Shown here in pieces: positions 33,249 to 41,394 of a stretch of 64,000 nucleotides of DNA (the stretch's first letter is position 1; each line of letters starts with the position of its first letter). Both the position numbers and the translations under genes were made by a program. The stretch is from JAAYYY01 sp964579295 (GTDB taxonomy: Bacteria; Chloroflexota; Anaerolineae; Promineifilales; Promineifilaceae): NCBI GenBank assembly GCA_964579295.1, contig CAZOGK010000010.1, positions 1 to 64,000 of the forward strand. Direction: 5' to 3'. A model generated the notes under the pieces. The model saw only the letters and a program-made list of their open reading frames with translations, did not search any database and had not been told where the DNA came from.

Positions 33249-33282
33249 GGGGGAAGGCGACCAGTTCGCCCTTCCCCCTTTT
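33249..33282 (+). terminator. Intrinsic terminator after yceI
   Basis: GGGGGAAGGCGA (33249-33260) pairs with TCGCC-C-TTCCCCC (33266-33278, one bulged C) around a 5-nt loop, followed by TTTT. Confidence 0.8.
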
Positions 33283-33304
33283 GCTTATGGCGGAGCGCCC
33301 GGGC

Positions 33305-33322
33305 GCTAATGCGTCTATTAGC
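33305..33322. promoter_or_regulatory. Inverted repeat before the dioxygenase operon
   Basis: GCTAAT-N6-ATTAGC lies 86 nt upstream of the mhqO-like gene and next to a possible -10 box TATGAT (33332-33337). The -35 is poor. A regulator of the operon could bind here; MarR-type repressors control similar genes in Bacillus, but none is encoded nearby. Confidence 0.4.
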
Positions 33323-33407
33323 ATAAAAGCGTATGATTGAGTGAGCAGCCGGCGCCGTTCGCTGCCGCCGGCCGATGTCATAGCCCGCTTGGCAACACAG
33401 GAGAGAG

Positions 33408-34502
33408 ATGGCAGTTCAGGGGATTCATCACATTACCCTTGTCAGCAGGGATGCGCAGCGCACCCTCGACTTCTATACCGGCGTTCTTGGTCTGCGGCTC
33501 GTCAAGCAGACTGTCAACTTTGACGATCCCGGCGCCTATCATCTCTACTTTGGCGATGACCAAGGCAATCCCGGCTCCGTCGTCACCTTCTTTGAATGGC
33601 CCCACGCTGGCCGCGGCCGGCCGGGCATCGGCGGCACGCACCACTTCGCGCTGCAGGTAGCGGATTACGATGGCTTGCTTATGTGGAAGCGGCGGCTGCA
33701 GGATCTCGACCTCAGCGTCAGTGGGCCACTGGACCGCCACTATTTCACCTCCATCTACTTTCGCGACCCGGATGGCACGATCCTGGAAATCGCCACCGTT
33801 GGCCCCGGCTGGACGGTCGACGAAGAGGCCGGCGCCATTGGCGAGACTTTCCGCGAGCCACCGGCGCAGATGCTCGTCAACAACCGCGATGAGGCGCGCA
33901 TCGCCGCCGCCGTCTGGCCGGAACCGGCGCCTGAGATCACGCCCGCCATGTCGCTACGGCGCGGCATGCACCATATCACGGCCATTGGTAGCGATATTGA
34001 GCGGACCCACGACTTCTACCACGGACTTCTCGGCCTGCGCCGCGTAAAGATGACCAGCAACTTTGACGATCCCGGCTCGGCGCACTGGTATTGGGGCGTG
34101 GGCGACGGCGCGCCGGGGACGATCGTCACCTATTTCGAGCGCGACCCCGCGCGCGAGGGTTTCGTGCAAATGGGCGCGGGCCAGACGCACCATTTTGCAT
34201 TCAGCGTGCCCGACGACGCGGCGCAGCTTGCGTACCGGGAACGGCTCCTCCAGGCCGGTTACCGCGTATCGCCTGTGCTGGACCGGGTTTACTTCAAGAG
34301 CATCTACACCAACGATCCCGATGGCCATATCGTCGAGCTGGCGACCGCAGGGCCCGGCTTCCTCGTGGACGAAGATGAAGGCGAGCTGGGCGCGCGCCTC
34401 CAGCTTCCGCCCTGGCTGGAGCCGCACCGGCGCCAGATTGAAGGCAACCTCACGCCGCTTGTGGTCGCCGCGGATGCGGCCGGCGCCGGAGGGCCGCGCT
34501 GA
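33408..34502 (+). CDS. Ring-cleaving dioxygenase, MhqO-like (VOC family)
   Basis: A 364-aa protein made of two tandem VOC modules. Each half has the paired-histidine start (IHHITLVSRDAQRTLDFYTG and MHHITAIGSDIERTHDFYHG) and a second histidine strand (GGTHHFALQVADY, GQTHHFAFSVPDD). The ending DGHIVELATAGPGF supplies the glutamate metal ligand. In Bacillus, MhqO helps degrade quinones and catechols. AGGAGAGAG precedes the ATG. It begins an operon with a hydrolase and a second VOC enzyme. Confidence 0.88.
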   Translation: MAVQGIHHITLVSRDAQRTLDFYTGVLGLRLVKQTVNFDDPGAYHLYFGDDQGNPGSVVTFFEWPHAGRGRPGIGGTHHFALQVADYDGLLMWKRRLQDLDLSVSGPLDRHYFTSIYFRDPDGTILEIATVGPGWTVDEEAGAIGETFREPPAQMLVNNRDEARIAAAVWPEPAPEITPAMSLRRGMHHITAIGSDIERTHDFYHGLLGLRRVKMTSNFDDPGSAHWYWGVGDGAPGTIVTYFERDPAREGFVQMGAGQTHHFAFSVPDDAAQLAYRERLLQAGYRVSPVLDRVYFKSIYTNDPDGHIVELATAGPGFLVDEDEGELGARLQLPPWLEPHRRQIEGNLTPLVVAADAAGAGGPR

Positions 34503-35137
34503 TGGCTGCGCCGCCCGCGCTGCACACGGCCGGCGTCCCCCTCGCTGAGGCGACGGCGGTCATGATCCTCGTTCACGGGCGCGGCGCCACCGCCGCCAGT
34601 ATCCTGACCCTCGCCGACGAGCTGGACGGGCCCGGCTTTGCCTATCTCGCGCCGCAGGCGCCGGGTAATACCTGGTACCCGTACAGCTTCCTGGCGCCCA
34701 TTGCTCAGAATCAGCCGGAGCTGGACCGAGCGCTCGCTACCGTAGACAGCGTCGTGCGCCTGGTGACAGACGCTGGTCTACCGGCGGAGCGCATCATCCT
34801 GTTGGGCTTTTCGCAGGGCGCCTGCCTAGCGACCGAGTATGTGGCCCGGCACGCACAGCGCTATGGCGGTGTCGCCGGGCTAAGCGGCGGCCTGATCGGC
34901 CCCCCGGGCACGCCGCGCGACTACGACGGCGATCTGGCCGGGACGCCCGTCTTCCTCGGCTGCAGTGACATCGACCCGCACATCCCGCTCTGGCGCGTCG
35001 AAGAGACAGATACGGTCTTCCGCCAGCTTGGCGCCACCGTGACCACGCAGATCTATCCCCGCATGGGCCACACGGTCAACCAGGATGAGATCGAGCATGT
35101 ACAGAAGCTAATGGACAATCTGAAACATGAACAATAA
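34502..35137 (+). CDS. Alpha/beta hydrolase, MhqD/phospholipase-carboxylesterase type
   Basis: A 211-aa serine hydrolase with Ser104 in GFSQG, an aspartate in CSDIDPHIP and His190 in RMGHTV, and the family start VMILVHGRGATA. Relatives are carboxylesterases, and MhqD of Bacillus is induced by hydroquinones. The ATG overlaps the dioxygenase stop (TGATG), indicating coupled translation. Confidence 0.88.
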   Translation: MAAPPALHTAGVPLAEATAVMILVHGRGATAASILTLADELDGPGFAYLAPQAPGNTWYPYSFLAPIAQNQPELDRALATVDSVVRLVTDAGLPAERIILLGFSQGACLATEYVARHAQRYGGVAGLSGGLIGPPGTPRDYDGDLAGTPVFLGCSDIDPHIPLWRVEETDTVFRQLGATVTTQIYPRMGHTVNQDEIEHVQKLMDNLKHEQ

Positions 35138-35984
35138 CGCGATTCTGCCCGCCGCTACGTCGCTTGGCGCTGTGGCGCTCACCGTGGCCGACCTGGAGCG
35201 CACGCTCACCTTTTACCAGGAGAACCTGGGCATGCAGCGTCTCGGCGAGGAAGACGGCGCCACCCTACTGGGCGCAGGTGAAAGGCCGCTGCTGCGTCTC
35301 TTCCACGACCCGGATGCGCCGGCGCCGCCCCGTCCCGCCAGCGGCCTCTACCACTATGCGCTGCTGCTGCCGTCGCGGCGCGACCTCGCCGCCATCCTCT
35401 GGCGGCTAGCCGCGCACGACACCCGCTTCCAGGGCTTCTCCGACCACCTGGTCAGCGAGGCCATCTATCTGGCCGACCCGGAAGGAAACGGCATCGAGCT
35501 GTACCGTGACCGGCCGCGCGACGAGTGGGCCTACCGCGACGGGACACTGCAGATGGCCACGCTGCCGCTGGATACCGACGACCTTCTGGCCGAAGCGGGC
35601 GGGCCGGCGGAGCAGCTGGCGGCCGGAACAGTCGTCGGGCACGTCCATCTACACGTCGGCAACCTCAGCGGCGCCGTCCAATTCTATCAAGAGATCGTGG
35701 GCTTCGAGATGGTCATGCGCTATGGCCCGTCGGCAGCTTTTCTCAGCGCCGGCGGCTATCACCATCACCTGGGGCTCAATACCTGGGCCGGCGAGGGCGC
35801 CCAGCAGCCGGCGCCCGGCAGTCGCGGTCTGCGCTGGTGGGAGGTCCGGGTGCCCGGCGACAAAGCGCTGGCTTCCCTGCTCGACCGGGCCAGAGCCGGC
35901 GGCCATTCGGTCACGGAGAGCGACGGCGCCTATCTCGTCGGCGAGCCGGCCGGCGCGCAGTTACGCCTGAGCCTGCAGCCGTAA
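35127..35984 (+). CDS. Catechol 2,3-dioxygenase-like VOC protein (CatE-like)
   Basis: A 285-aa extradiol-dioxygenase-type protein with two VOC modules (LGAVALTVADLERTLTFYQE and VVGHVHLHVGNLSGAVQFYQ). Probable iron ligands lie in YHHHLGLNTW and the paired histidines (GHVHLHVG), with a glutamate in the module ends such as DPEGNGIELYRDRP. It overlaps the hydrolase gene by 11 nt. With its two partners it parallels the Bacillus mhqO, mhqD and catE set, here in one transcript. Confidence 0.87.
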   Translation: MNNNAILPAATSLGAVALTVADLERTLTFYQENLGMQRLGEEDGATLLGAGERPLLRLFHDPDAPAPPRPASGLYHYALLLPSRRDLAAILWRLAAHDTRFQGFSDHLVSEAIYLADPEGNGIELYRDRPRDEWAYRDGTLQMATLPLDTDDLLAEAGGPAEQLAAGTVVGHVHLHVGNLSGAVQFYQEIVGFEMVMRYGPSAAFLSAGGYHHHLGLNTWAGEGAQQPAPGSRGLRWWEVRVPGDKALASLLDRARAGGHSVTESDGAYLVGEPAGAQLRLSLQP

Positions 35985-36012
35985 GGCCGGCTCCGCCCTA
36001 CCGGGAACAACC

Positions 36013-36879
36013 GTGGCGCAACGACCTACCCTGCTCGGCATCTACGCCCACCCCGATGACGAGGTCCTTGGCCCTGGCGGGACACTGGCCCGCTATGCGG
36101 CCGCCGGCGCACGGGTAGCCCTGGTCATTGCCACCCGCGGCGAGGCCGGCGAAATCGCCCGCCCCGGCGTCGCTACCCCGGAGACCCTGCCCCAGGTGCG
36201 CGAGCAGGAAATGCGCTGCTCGGCGGCCGCGCTCGGCGTCTCCGACCTGATCTTCCTCGACTATCGCGACTCTGGCATGGCCGGCAGCCCAGACAACAAA
36301 CATCCCGCTGCGTTGGTCAACGCGCCCGCCTCAGACGTGGTCAGCCAGCTGGCGGCCATTATCCGCCGGCTGCAACCGCAGGTGGTCCTTACCTTTGAGC
36401 CCTATGGCGGTTACGGCCATCCCGACCACATCGCCATCCATCACCACACCGTCGCCGCCTACCATGCCGCCGGAGATGGGCAGCAGTATCCTGAAGCCGG
36501 TCCTCCCTGGCAGCCCGGGCGGCTCTTCTACCCGCTCCTACCCGACTCAGTCTTTTTGGAGATGAAAGAGCGCGTGGCTGCGCACGGCGGGGAAATCGAC
36601 GGCTATGACGAGCTGCTGCAGGCCCGGCTCGAGGCCGGCGTGCCCGATTACGATTTCCATGCCGTGCTCGACGTGGGCGACTACATCCAGCAGAAGTGGG
36701 CCGCCTGGGACTGCCACCAGTCGCAGTTCGGGCCAGATAGCCGCTTCCGCCGCCTTCCCGACGCCGAGATGCAGCAGATCCTGAGCCGAGAATATTTCCA
36801 TCTCGCCTATCCGGCTGCCGGCGCTGACACGCGCCTCGCCGATCTCTTTGACGGCATCAGCCTGAACGGACCGCGCTAA
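36013..36879 (+). CDS. PIG-L/LmbE-family deacetylase
   Basis: A 288-aa zinc N-deacetylase. The motif AHPDDEVLGPGG (His13, Asp16 region) and HPDHIAIHHHTVAAY supply the metal ligands. The family includes MshB and BshB, which deacetylate precursors of low-molecular-weight thiols, as well as unrelated sugar deacetylases. It starts with GTG 28 nt after the CatE-like gene, so it may belong to that operon. A thiol-precursor substrate would suit quinone detoxification, but this is inference. Confidence 0.88.
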   Translation: MAQRPTLLGIYAHPDDEVLGPGGTLARYAAAGARVALVIATRGEAGEIARPGVATPETLPQVREQEMRCSAAALGVSDLIFLDYRDSGMAGSPDNKHPAALVNAPASDVVSQLAAIIRRLQPQVVLTFEPYGGYGHPDHIAIHHHTVAAYHAAGDGQQYPEAGPPWQPGRLFYPLLPDSVFLEMKERVAAHGGEIDGYDELLQARLEAGVPDYDFHAVLDVGDYIQQKWAAWDCHQSQFGPDSRFRRLPDAEMQQILSREYFHLAYPAAGADTRLADLFDGISLNGPR

Positions 36880-36911
36880 TCCCTGCTACGTCCGCCCACA
36901 TCCTCCCCGGC

Positions 36912-39900
36912 TCACGGGCAGACCGGGTTGGCAACCGCCAGCCAGTCGTTCGCCTGGAAGGGGTCGGCGGCCTCGGGCCAGGTAAAGACGGTCACACCAT
37001 CCGTAATCTGCAGCAGGAGGCCGAAAGGGTTGGCCAGGGCGGGCGTCGCCTCGACCGTGATGTGCAGCTCCACAATCCAGTAGCCGCCCTGTGCTTCGGC
37101 GACGCCGGCCGAAGCCGTCACGTCCTGGCTGGCGTTCGCTTCCCAGGTGAGCAGGTCGCTATTGGTGCCCACACCCGGCTGGACGGCGGCGATCCCATTG
37201 CGCTGGATGATATAGAGACGGTCGGCGCTATCCGGGTCGCCCAGATTGCGGTTCGTATCCAGGTAAATGCGCACCTCGTCCGTGTCGTCGACAGTCGCAT
37301 CGGCGATAGCCAGCGCCAGGAAGCGCTCGTTGCCCGCCTGCGCCGTATAGAGGGTCATCGTCCGGCCCGGCGCCCCTTCGGGCACAAAGCTCTCGCTGCT
37401 CGCCGAGGCCCAGATAGCGTCGGTGAGCTGGCCGTCGATGAGCGGCGCGGTCGGGAAGCAGACCATCTGCGGATCCGGTGTCGCTGTGGCCGTCGGCTGC
37501 GATGTCGCCGTTGCCGTCGGCGGTACGGTCGTATTCGTCGCCGTGGCTGAGGGCAGCGGCGTGATACTCGGCGTCATCGTTGGCGCCAGCGTGCTGGTTG
37601 CCGAGGGCGTCAGGCTTGGCAGATCGGTGGGCGCGATACTCGGCGTCAGCGACGGCGTGGGCGACACGACAGGCGTTGGCTGCGGCGTGGGGCTCTCCGG
37701 CACCAGCGGATCAGTGCCGCGGGCAACCTCGACGCCATCGCTGATACCGTCGCCGTCACTATCGGGATTATCACAGCGCGTGCCGTAGAGGTAGATCTCT
37801 TCCCAGTCGGTCAGCCCATCGCCGTCTGTGTCGCGCAGCAGCGGGTTACAGCCAAACTGCAGCACTTCGGCCCCGTCGGGCACGCCATCCTTGTCGGTAT
37901 CCGGGTCGTCAATCAGGGTGCCCAGCGCCGTCTCCTGGGCGTCGCTAAGGCCGTCGCCGTCTGTGTCGCGGCCGGTCACCGGCGTGCTGGCAAAGCGCGT
38001 CGCCGCGTCAATCGTTGCCGTGGCGGCGACAATCGTCTGCAAATCCCACGCCGCCTGCGCCGTGGCCGTCACTGACTCGGCGCGCGACCGCCCGACGCCG
38101 CCAAAGAGGAGGGACGCCGCCGAGAAGACGCAGGCAAAGACGACGATGACCAGCGCGCCGTAGCTAATCCACGGCGGCACCACGGGCACAATGTCTGCCT
38201 CACCGGCCAGCGTCGTTCGTGCCGTGCCGCTGCGGTTGCTCACCTCGATGCCAAAGGGATGCGCCAGCGAGCGGCTGAACCAGTTCATCCGCTCTGGCCG
38301 CAACTCCAGGTTGACGGTTGCCCGCTGGCGCGGCTCCAGGCGCACCTGCGCCTGTTCCCCCACAAAATGGATCTTACCCTGCGGGTCGCGCCCTGTGAGG
38401 GCCACAATGGCCGGCGCATTGCCGCGGTTGCCGACACGCACCTGCACCACGCCGGGCAGCTCAAGCTGGCGCGGCTCCAGCACAGCGTCCAGCTCCTCGA
38501 AGCTACCGACCAGCAGTGATCCGGTCGCCGCCGGCTCCAGCTCCGGGTACTGCTGCGAGCGCACCAGCACGCGGAAGCGCCGCCGCCCGGGCTCGGTCTC
38601 GGTGCGCCGCTCCGGCTTGAAGCGCATAGTTACCCTGGCAGCGCCGCCGGCCGGCACGCTGATAAACTCGCCCGGCGCCTCGACCCAGCCCTCCGGCAGC
38701 CCTTCGACGACAACGGTAATACGGTCGTCAACGCCGCTGCGGTTGGCGATCTCCACGCTGAAATCAGCCTGCTCACCGGGAATGACGGCGACGCGGTCGC
38801 GCGCCAGAAAGACTTCCAGCGGCGGACGCGGCCCGGTCGGGCTCGGCGTTACGAGCATGCTCTCCGGCGGCTGCGTCGCCTGTTCGGGAACCGGCGTCGC
38901 CAGAGCCGGCATGAAGCCAGCCAGCCCAACGCTCTCCGGCCCATGCAGAATCAGCTCGTAGGGGCCGATCTGCAGCGTCGCGCCCGGCTGCAGGTCCGCC
39001 GGGCGGCGCGCCTGCAGCCGCTGCCTATTCAGCGACGTGCCGTTGACGCCGCCCAGGTCAACCACCTGCCAGCCGCCGGCCGTAGCCTGCAGGCGGGCAT
39101 GGTGGCGCGAGACGCCCTCGGAAGGCAGTACGATGTCGTTCTCCGCGTCGCGCCCGATAGCAATCAGCGCCCGCGAAAGGGCGACCGTAGTCGGCTCGCG
39201 GCCGGGCGTAATAATCTCTACCGCGTAGCCAGGCGGCGCCTCCCCCAGCGCCAGCTCATCCTCGTCCTCGGCCGGCAGCACCCGCGTCGGCGAATCCGAT
39301 AGCGAATAGATGGCCCCACGCAGCGCGGCGGCCATCGCCTCGCCGCTGACAAAGCGGTCGCCGGGCGACTTGGCCAGCGCTTTTGCGACGATAGCGTCGA
39401 CCACGGCCGGTATATCGGGGCGCAGCTCGCGCACGCGCGGCGGCATCTCGCCGCGCATATGCGTGGCAATCGCCTCGGCCAGCGATTTGAACTGGAAGGG
39501 GAGCTGGTTCGTCAGCAGCTCATAGAGCAGAACGCCAAGCGCGTACAGGTCGCTGCGCCCATCCAGCTCGAGCCCCTGGCACTGCTCGGGCGACATATAG
39601 GTGGGCGTCCCCAGCGTCGTGCCGCTCTGCGTCAGGCTAAAGTCCTCCGAGAGCAGCTTAACCAGGCCGAAATCGGTCAGCACAGCACGGAACGGCGCCT
39701 CCCCAGCCTCTTCCGGGCGTCCCGTCTGCTTCAAAATGATATTGCTCGGCTTCACGTCGCGGTGAACCATACCCTGGCTGTGTGCATAGCCGAGCGCATC
39801 GGCTATCTGGTAGCCAATCTGCAGACTCTGCTGGATGGGCAGGAAGCGCTGGCGGCCCTGCAGCCGCTGCAGGTGGGCGCGCAGGCTGCCCCCGCCTACA

Positions 39901-40172
39901 TATTCCATGACGATATAGGCGACGTCGGCATTGTCGCCGAAATCAAGAATGCGCACGATGGACGGATGGTCGAGCGCGGCCGCGGCTTTCGCTTCCTGGC
40001 GCAGCCGGGCACGGAACTCGGGCTGCCGGGCATAGTGCGGGTGCATCAGCTTGATAGCCACCCAGCGCTCGAGATTGACGTCATAGGCGCGGTAGACCGT
40101 GCCCATGCCGCCGTCCCCTAACAGTGATTCGAGACGATAGTTGTCAATGACGCGACCGATCAGACTCGACAT
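36912..40172 (-). CDS. Ser/Thr protein kinase with FHA, TM, TSP3 and CBM9-like domains
   Basis: A 1086-aa modular kinase. Kinase domain 13-285: GDGGMGTV loop (19-26), Lys41, HRD (137-139), DFG (167-169), and GTPTYMSPEQ in the activation segment. FHA domain about 335-410 (IGRDAENDIVLPS, SRHHARL, NGTSLN). Ig-like NEW3/COG1470-type domains about 455-660. One membrane helix about 670-692. Three to four TSP3-type calcium repeats (DTDGDGLSDAQE, DTDGDGLTDWEE, DSDGDGISDGVE, about 735-822). A Pro/Thr linker. A CBM9-like domain (LIDGQLTDAIW) near 910-1086. The start is ATG 40172 behind GAGGGAAG. It follows threonine aldolase closely, probably as one operon. The extracellular ligand is unknown. Confidence 0.9.
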   Translation of the reverse strand: MSSLIGRVIDNYRLESLLGDGGMGTVYRAYDVNLERWVAIKLMHPHYARQPEFRARLRQEAKAAAALDHPSIVRILDFGDNADVAYIVMEYVGGGSLRAHLQRLQGRQRFLPIQQSLQIGYQIADALGYAHSQGMVHRDVKPSNIILKQTGRPEEAGEAPFRAVLTDFGLVKLLSEDFSLTQSGTTLGTPTYMSPEQCQGLELDGRSDLYALGVLLYELLTNQLPFQFKSLAEAIATHMRGEMPPRVRELRPDIPAVVDAIVAKALAKSPGDRFVSGEAMAAALRGAIYSLSDSPTRVLPAEDEDELALGEAPPGYAVEIITPGREPTTVALSRALIAIGRDAENDIVLPSEGVSRHHARLQATAGGWQVVDLGGVNGTSLNRQRLQARRPADLQPGATLQIGPYELILHGPESVGLAGFMPALATPVPEQATQPPESMLVTPSPTGPRPPLEVFLARDRVAVIPGEQADFSVEIANRSGVDDRITVVVEGLPEGWVEAPGEFISVPAGGAARVTMRFKPERRTETEPGRRRFRVLVRSQQYPELEPAATGSLLVGSFEELDAVLEPRQLELPGVVQVRVGNRGNAPAIVALTGRDPQGKIHFVGEQAQVRLEPRQRATVNLELRPERMNWFSRSLAHPFGIEVSNRSGTARTTLAGEADIVPVVPPWISYGALVIVVFACVFSAASLLFGGVGRSRAESVTATAQAAWDLQTIVAATATIDAATRFASTPVTGRDTDGDGLSDAQETALGTLIDDPDTDKDGVPDGAEVLQFGCNPLLRDTDGDGLTDWEEIYLYGTRCDNPDSDGDGISDGVEVARGTDPLVPESPTPQPTPVVSPTPSLTPSIAPTDLPSLTPSATSTLAPTMTPSITPLPSATATNTTVPPTATATSQPTATATPDPQMVCFPTAPLIDGQLTDAIWASASSESFVPEGAPGRTMTLYTAQAGNERFLALAIADATVDDTDEVRIYLDTNRNLGDPDSADRLYIIQRNGIAAVQPGVGTNSDLLTWEANASQDVTASAGVAEAQGGYWIVELHITVEATPALANPFGLLLQITDGVTVFTWPEAADPFQANDWLAVANPVCP

Positions 40173-40197
40173 GCTGCTTCCCTCACCGGCCGGCGTG

Positions 40198-41238
40198 CTA
40201 TCCATGCAGCGCCGCCCGCAAGCCGTCTGCCAGGAGCGCGACTTCCTCCCGGCCTATCCAGTAGTGCGTTACCGCGCGGAACTCCCGCCCGCCGCGCCAA
40301 TCCAGCCAGATATTGCCGGCCTGCAAGCGGCTCAGTAGCTCCTCACAGGAGAGCGTCACCTCGTCGCCCAGCCCAAAGAAGACCATGTTGGTCTGCACGG
40401 TTGCCGGCTCGACGACCAGGCCGGGAATCGCCGCCAGGGCTTCGGCGAGCAGGCAGGCATGGGCGTGATCCTCGGCCAGCCGCTCGATCATCTCGTCCAG
40501 GGCTACCAGCCCGGCCGCGGCGAGGACGCCTGCCTGGCGCATGCCGCCGCCCAGCAGCTTGCGCGCTCGCCGCGCCCCGGCGATGAATGTTTGCGAACCG
40601 CAGAGGAGCGAGCCGGCCGGCGCGCACAGCCCCTTGCTCAGGCAAAAGGTGACCGAATCGACGTGCTGCGTGATCGCCGTCGCCGGCACCCCAAGCGCCA
40701 CGGCCGCGTTAAACAGGCGCGCGCCGTCGAGGTGCACCTTCAGGCCGTGGCGGCGCGCTATCGCGGCGACGCCGGCGAAATAGTCTGGGGCTATGGCGGC
40801 GCCGGCGCGGGACCCATAGCTGTTCTCCACGAGGACGAGACGGCTGCGCGGCAGGTGGGGATCGTCGGGCCGGATCGCAGCTTCGAGCTGGCCCAGATCC
40901 ATACGGCCGCTGGTGTCTGTTGCCAGCGTCTGCGGTACGATGCCGCCGAGCACGGCCATGCCGCCGGCTTCCCAGGAAATCGTGTGCGCGTCGCGCCCGA
41001 CAAGGGCTTCGTCGCCGCGGTTGGCGTGCGTGAGTATGGCGGCCAGGTTGCCCATCGTACCGCTGGCGACGAAGAGACCCGCCTCCTTCCCCACCAGCGC
41101 CGCCGCGCGCGCTTCCAGCTCGTTCACGGTAGGATCTTCCCCGTAGACATCGTCACCCACCCGGGCCGCGGCCATAGCCCGCCGCATTGCCTCTGTTGGC
41201 CAGGTCACCGTATCCGAGCGGAAGTCGATCCTATCCAT
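40198..41238 (-). CDS. ltaE: Low-specificity L-threonine aldolase
   Basis: A PLP enzyme splitting threonine or allo-threonine to glycine and acetaldehyde. The 346-aa chain has Lys202 (TFCLSKGLCAPAGS) as the Schiff-base residue, HLDGARLFNAAV (169-180) for PLP contacts, and the N-terminal RSDTVTWPTEAMR. The mRNA appears leaderless: the ATG is 6 nt past a -10 box, and a 16-bp palindrome covers that box. The downstream kinase gene begins 25 nt after the stop. Confidence 0.94.
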   Translation of the reverse strand: MDRIDFRSDTVTWPTEAMRRAMAAARVGDDVYGEDPTVNELEARAAALVGKEAGLFVASGTMGNLAAILTHANRGDEALVGRDAHTISWEAGGMAVLGGIVPQTLATDTSGRMDLGQLEAAIRPDDPHLPRSRLVLVENSYGSRAGAAIAPDYFAGVAAIARRHGLKVHLDGARLFNAAVALGVPATAITQHVDSVTFCLSKGLCAPAGSLLCGSQTFIAGARRARKLLGGGMRQAGVLAAAGLVALDEMIERLAEDHAHACLLAEALAAIPGLVVEPATVQTNMVFFGLGDEVTLSCEELLSRLQAGNIWLDWRGGREFRAVTHYWIGREEVALLADGLRAALHG

Positions 41239-41243
41239 AGATG

Positions 41244-41273
41244 AAGTTTACGTAAACTTAGCGTGAAGGGCAA
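41244..41273 (-). promoter_or_regulatory. Leaderless promoter overlapped by a 16-bp palindrome
   Basis: On the - strand TTGCCC (41273-41268), 17 nt, TAAACT (41250-41245), then 6 nt to the threonine aldolase ATG. AAGTTTACGTAAACTT (41244-41259) is a perfect palindrome that covers the -10 box and half the spacer, a clear operator candidate. Confidence 0.7.
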
Positions 41274-41306
41274 CCGGCGCGCCAAGATGAGAACGGCGCC
41301 CGGCGC

Positions 41307-41336
41307 TTGTAGCGCAGGCTGGCGCGGACATATAAT
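41307..41336 (+). promoter_or_regulatory. Candidate promoter of the secreted protein gene
   Basis: TTGTAG (41307-41312), 18 nt and TATAAT (41331-41336), 58 nt before the start at 41395. Confidence 0.5.
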
Positions 41337-41394
41337 CACCGCGGGGTACGTCGTTCCCAATCCGGGCGGGCGCTTCCCTGATCACGAGGAGATT

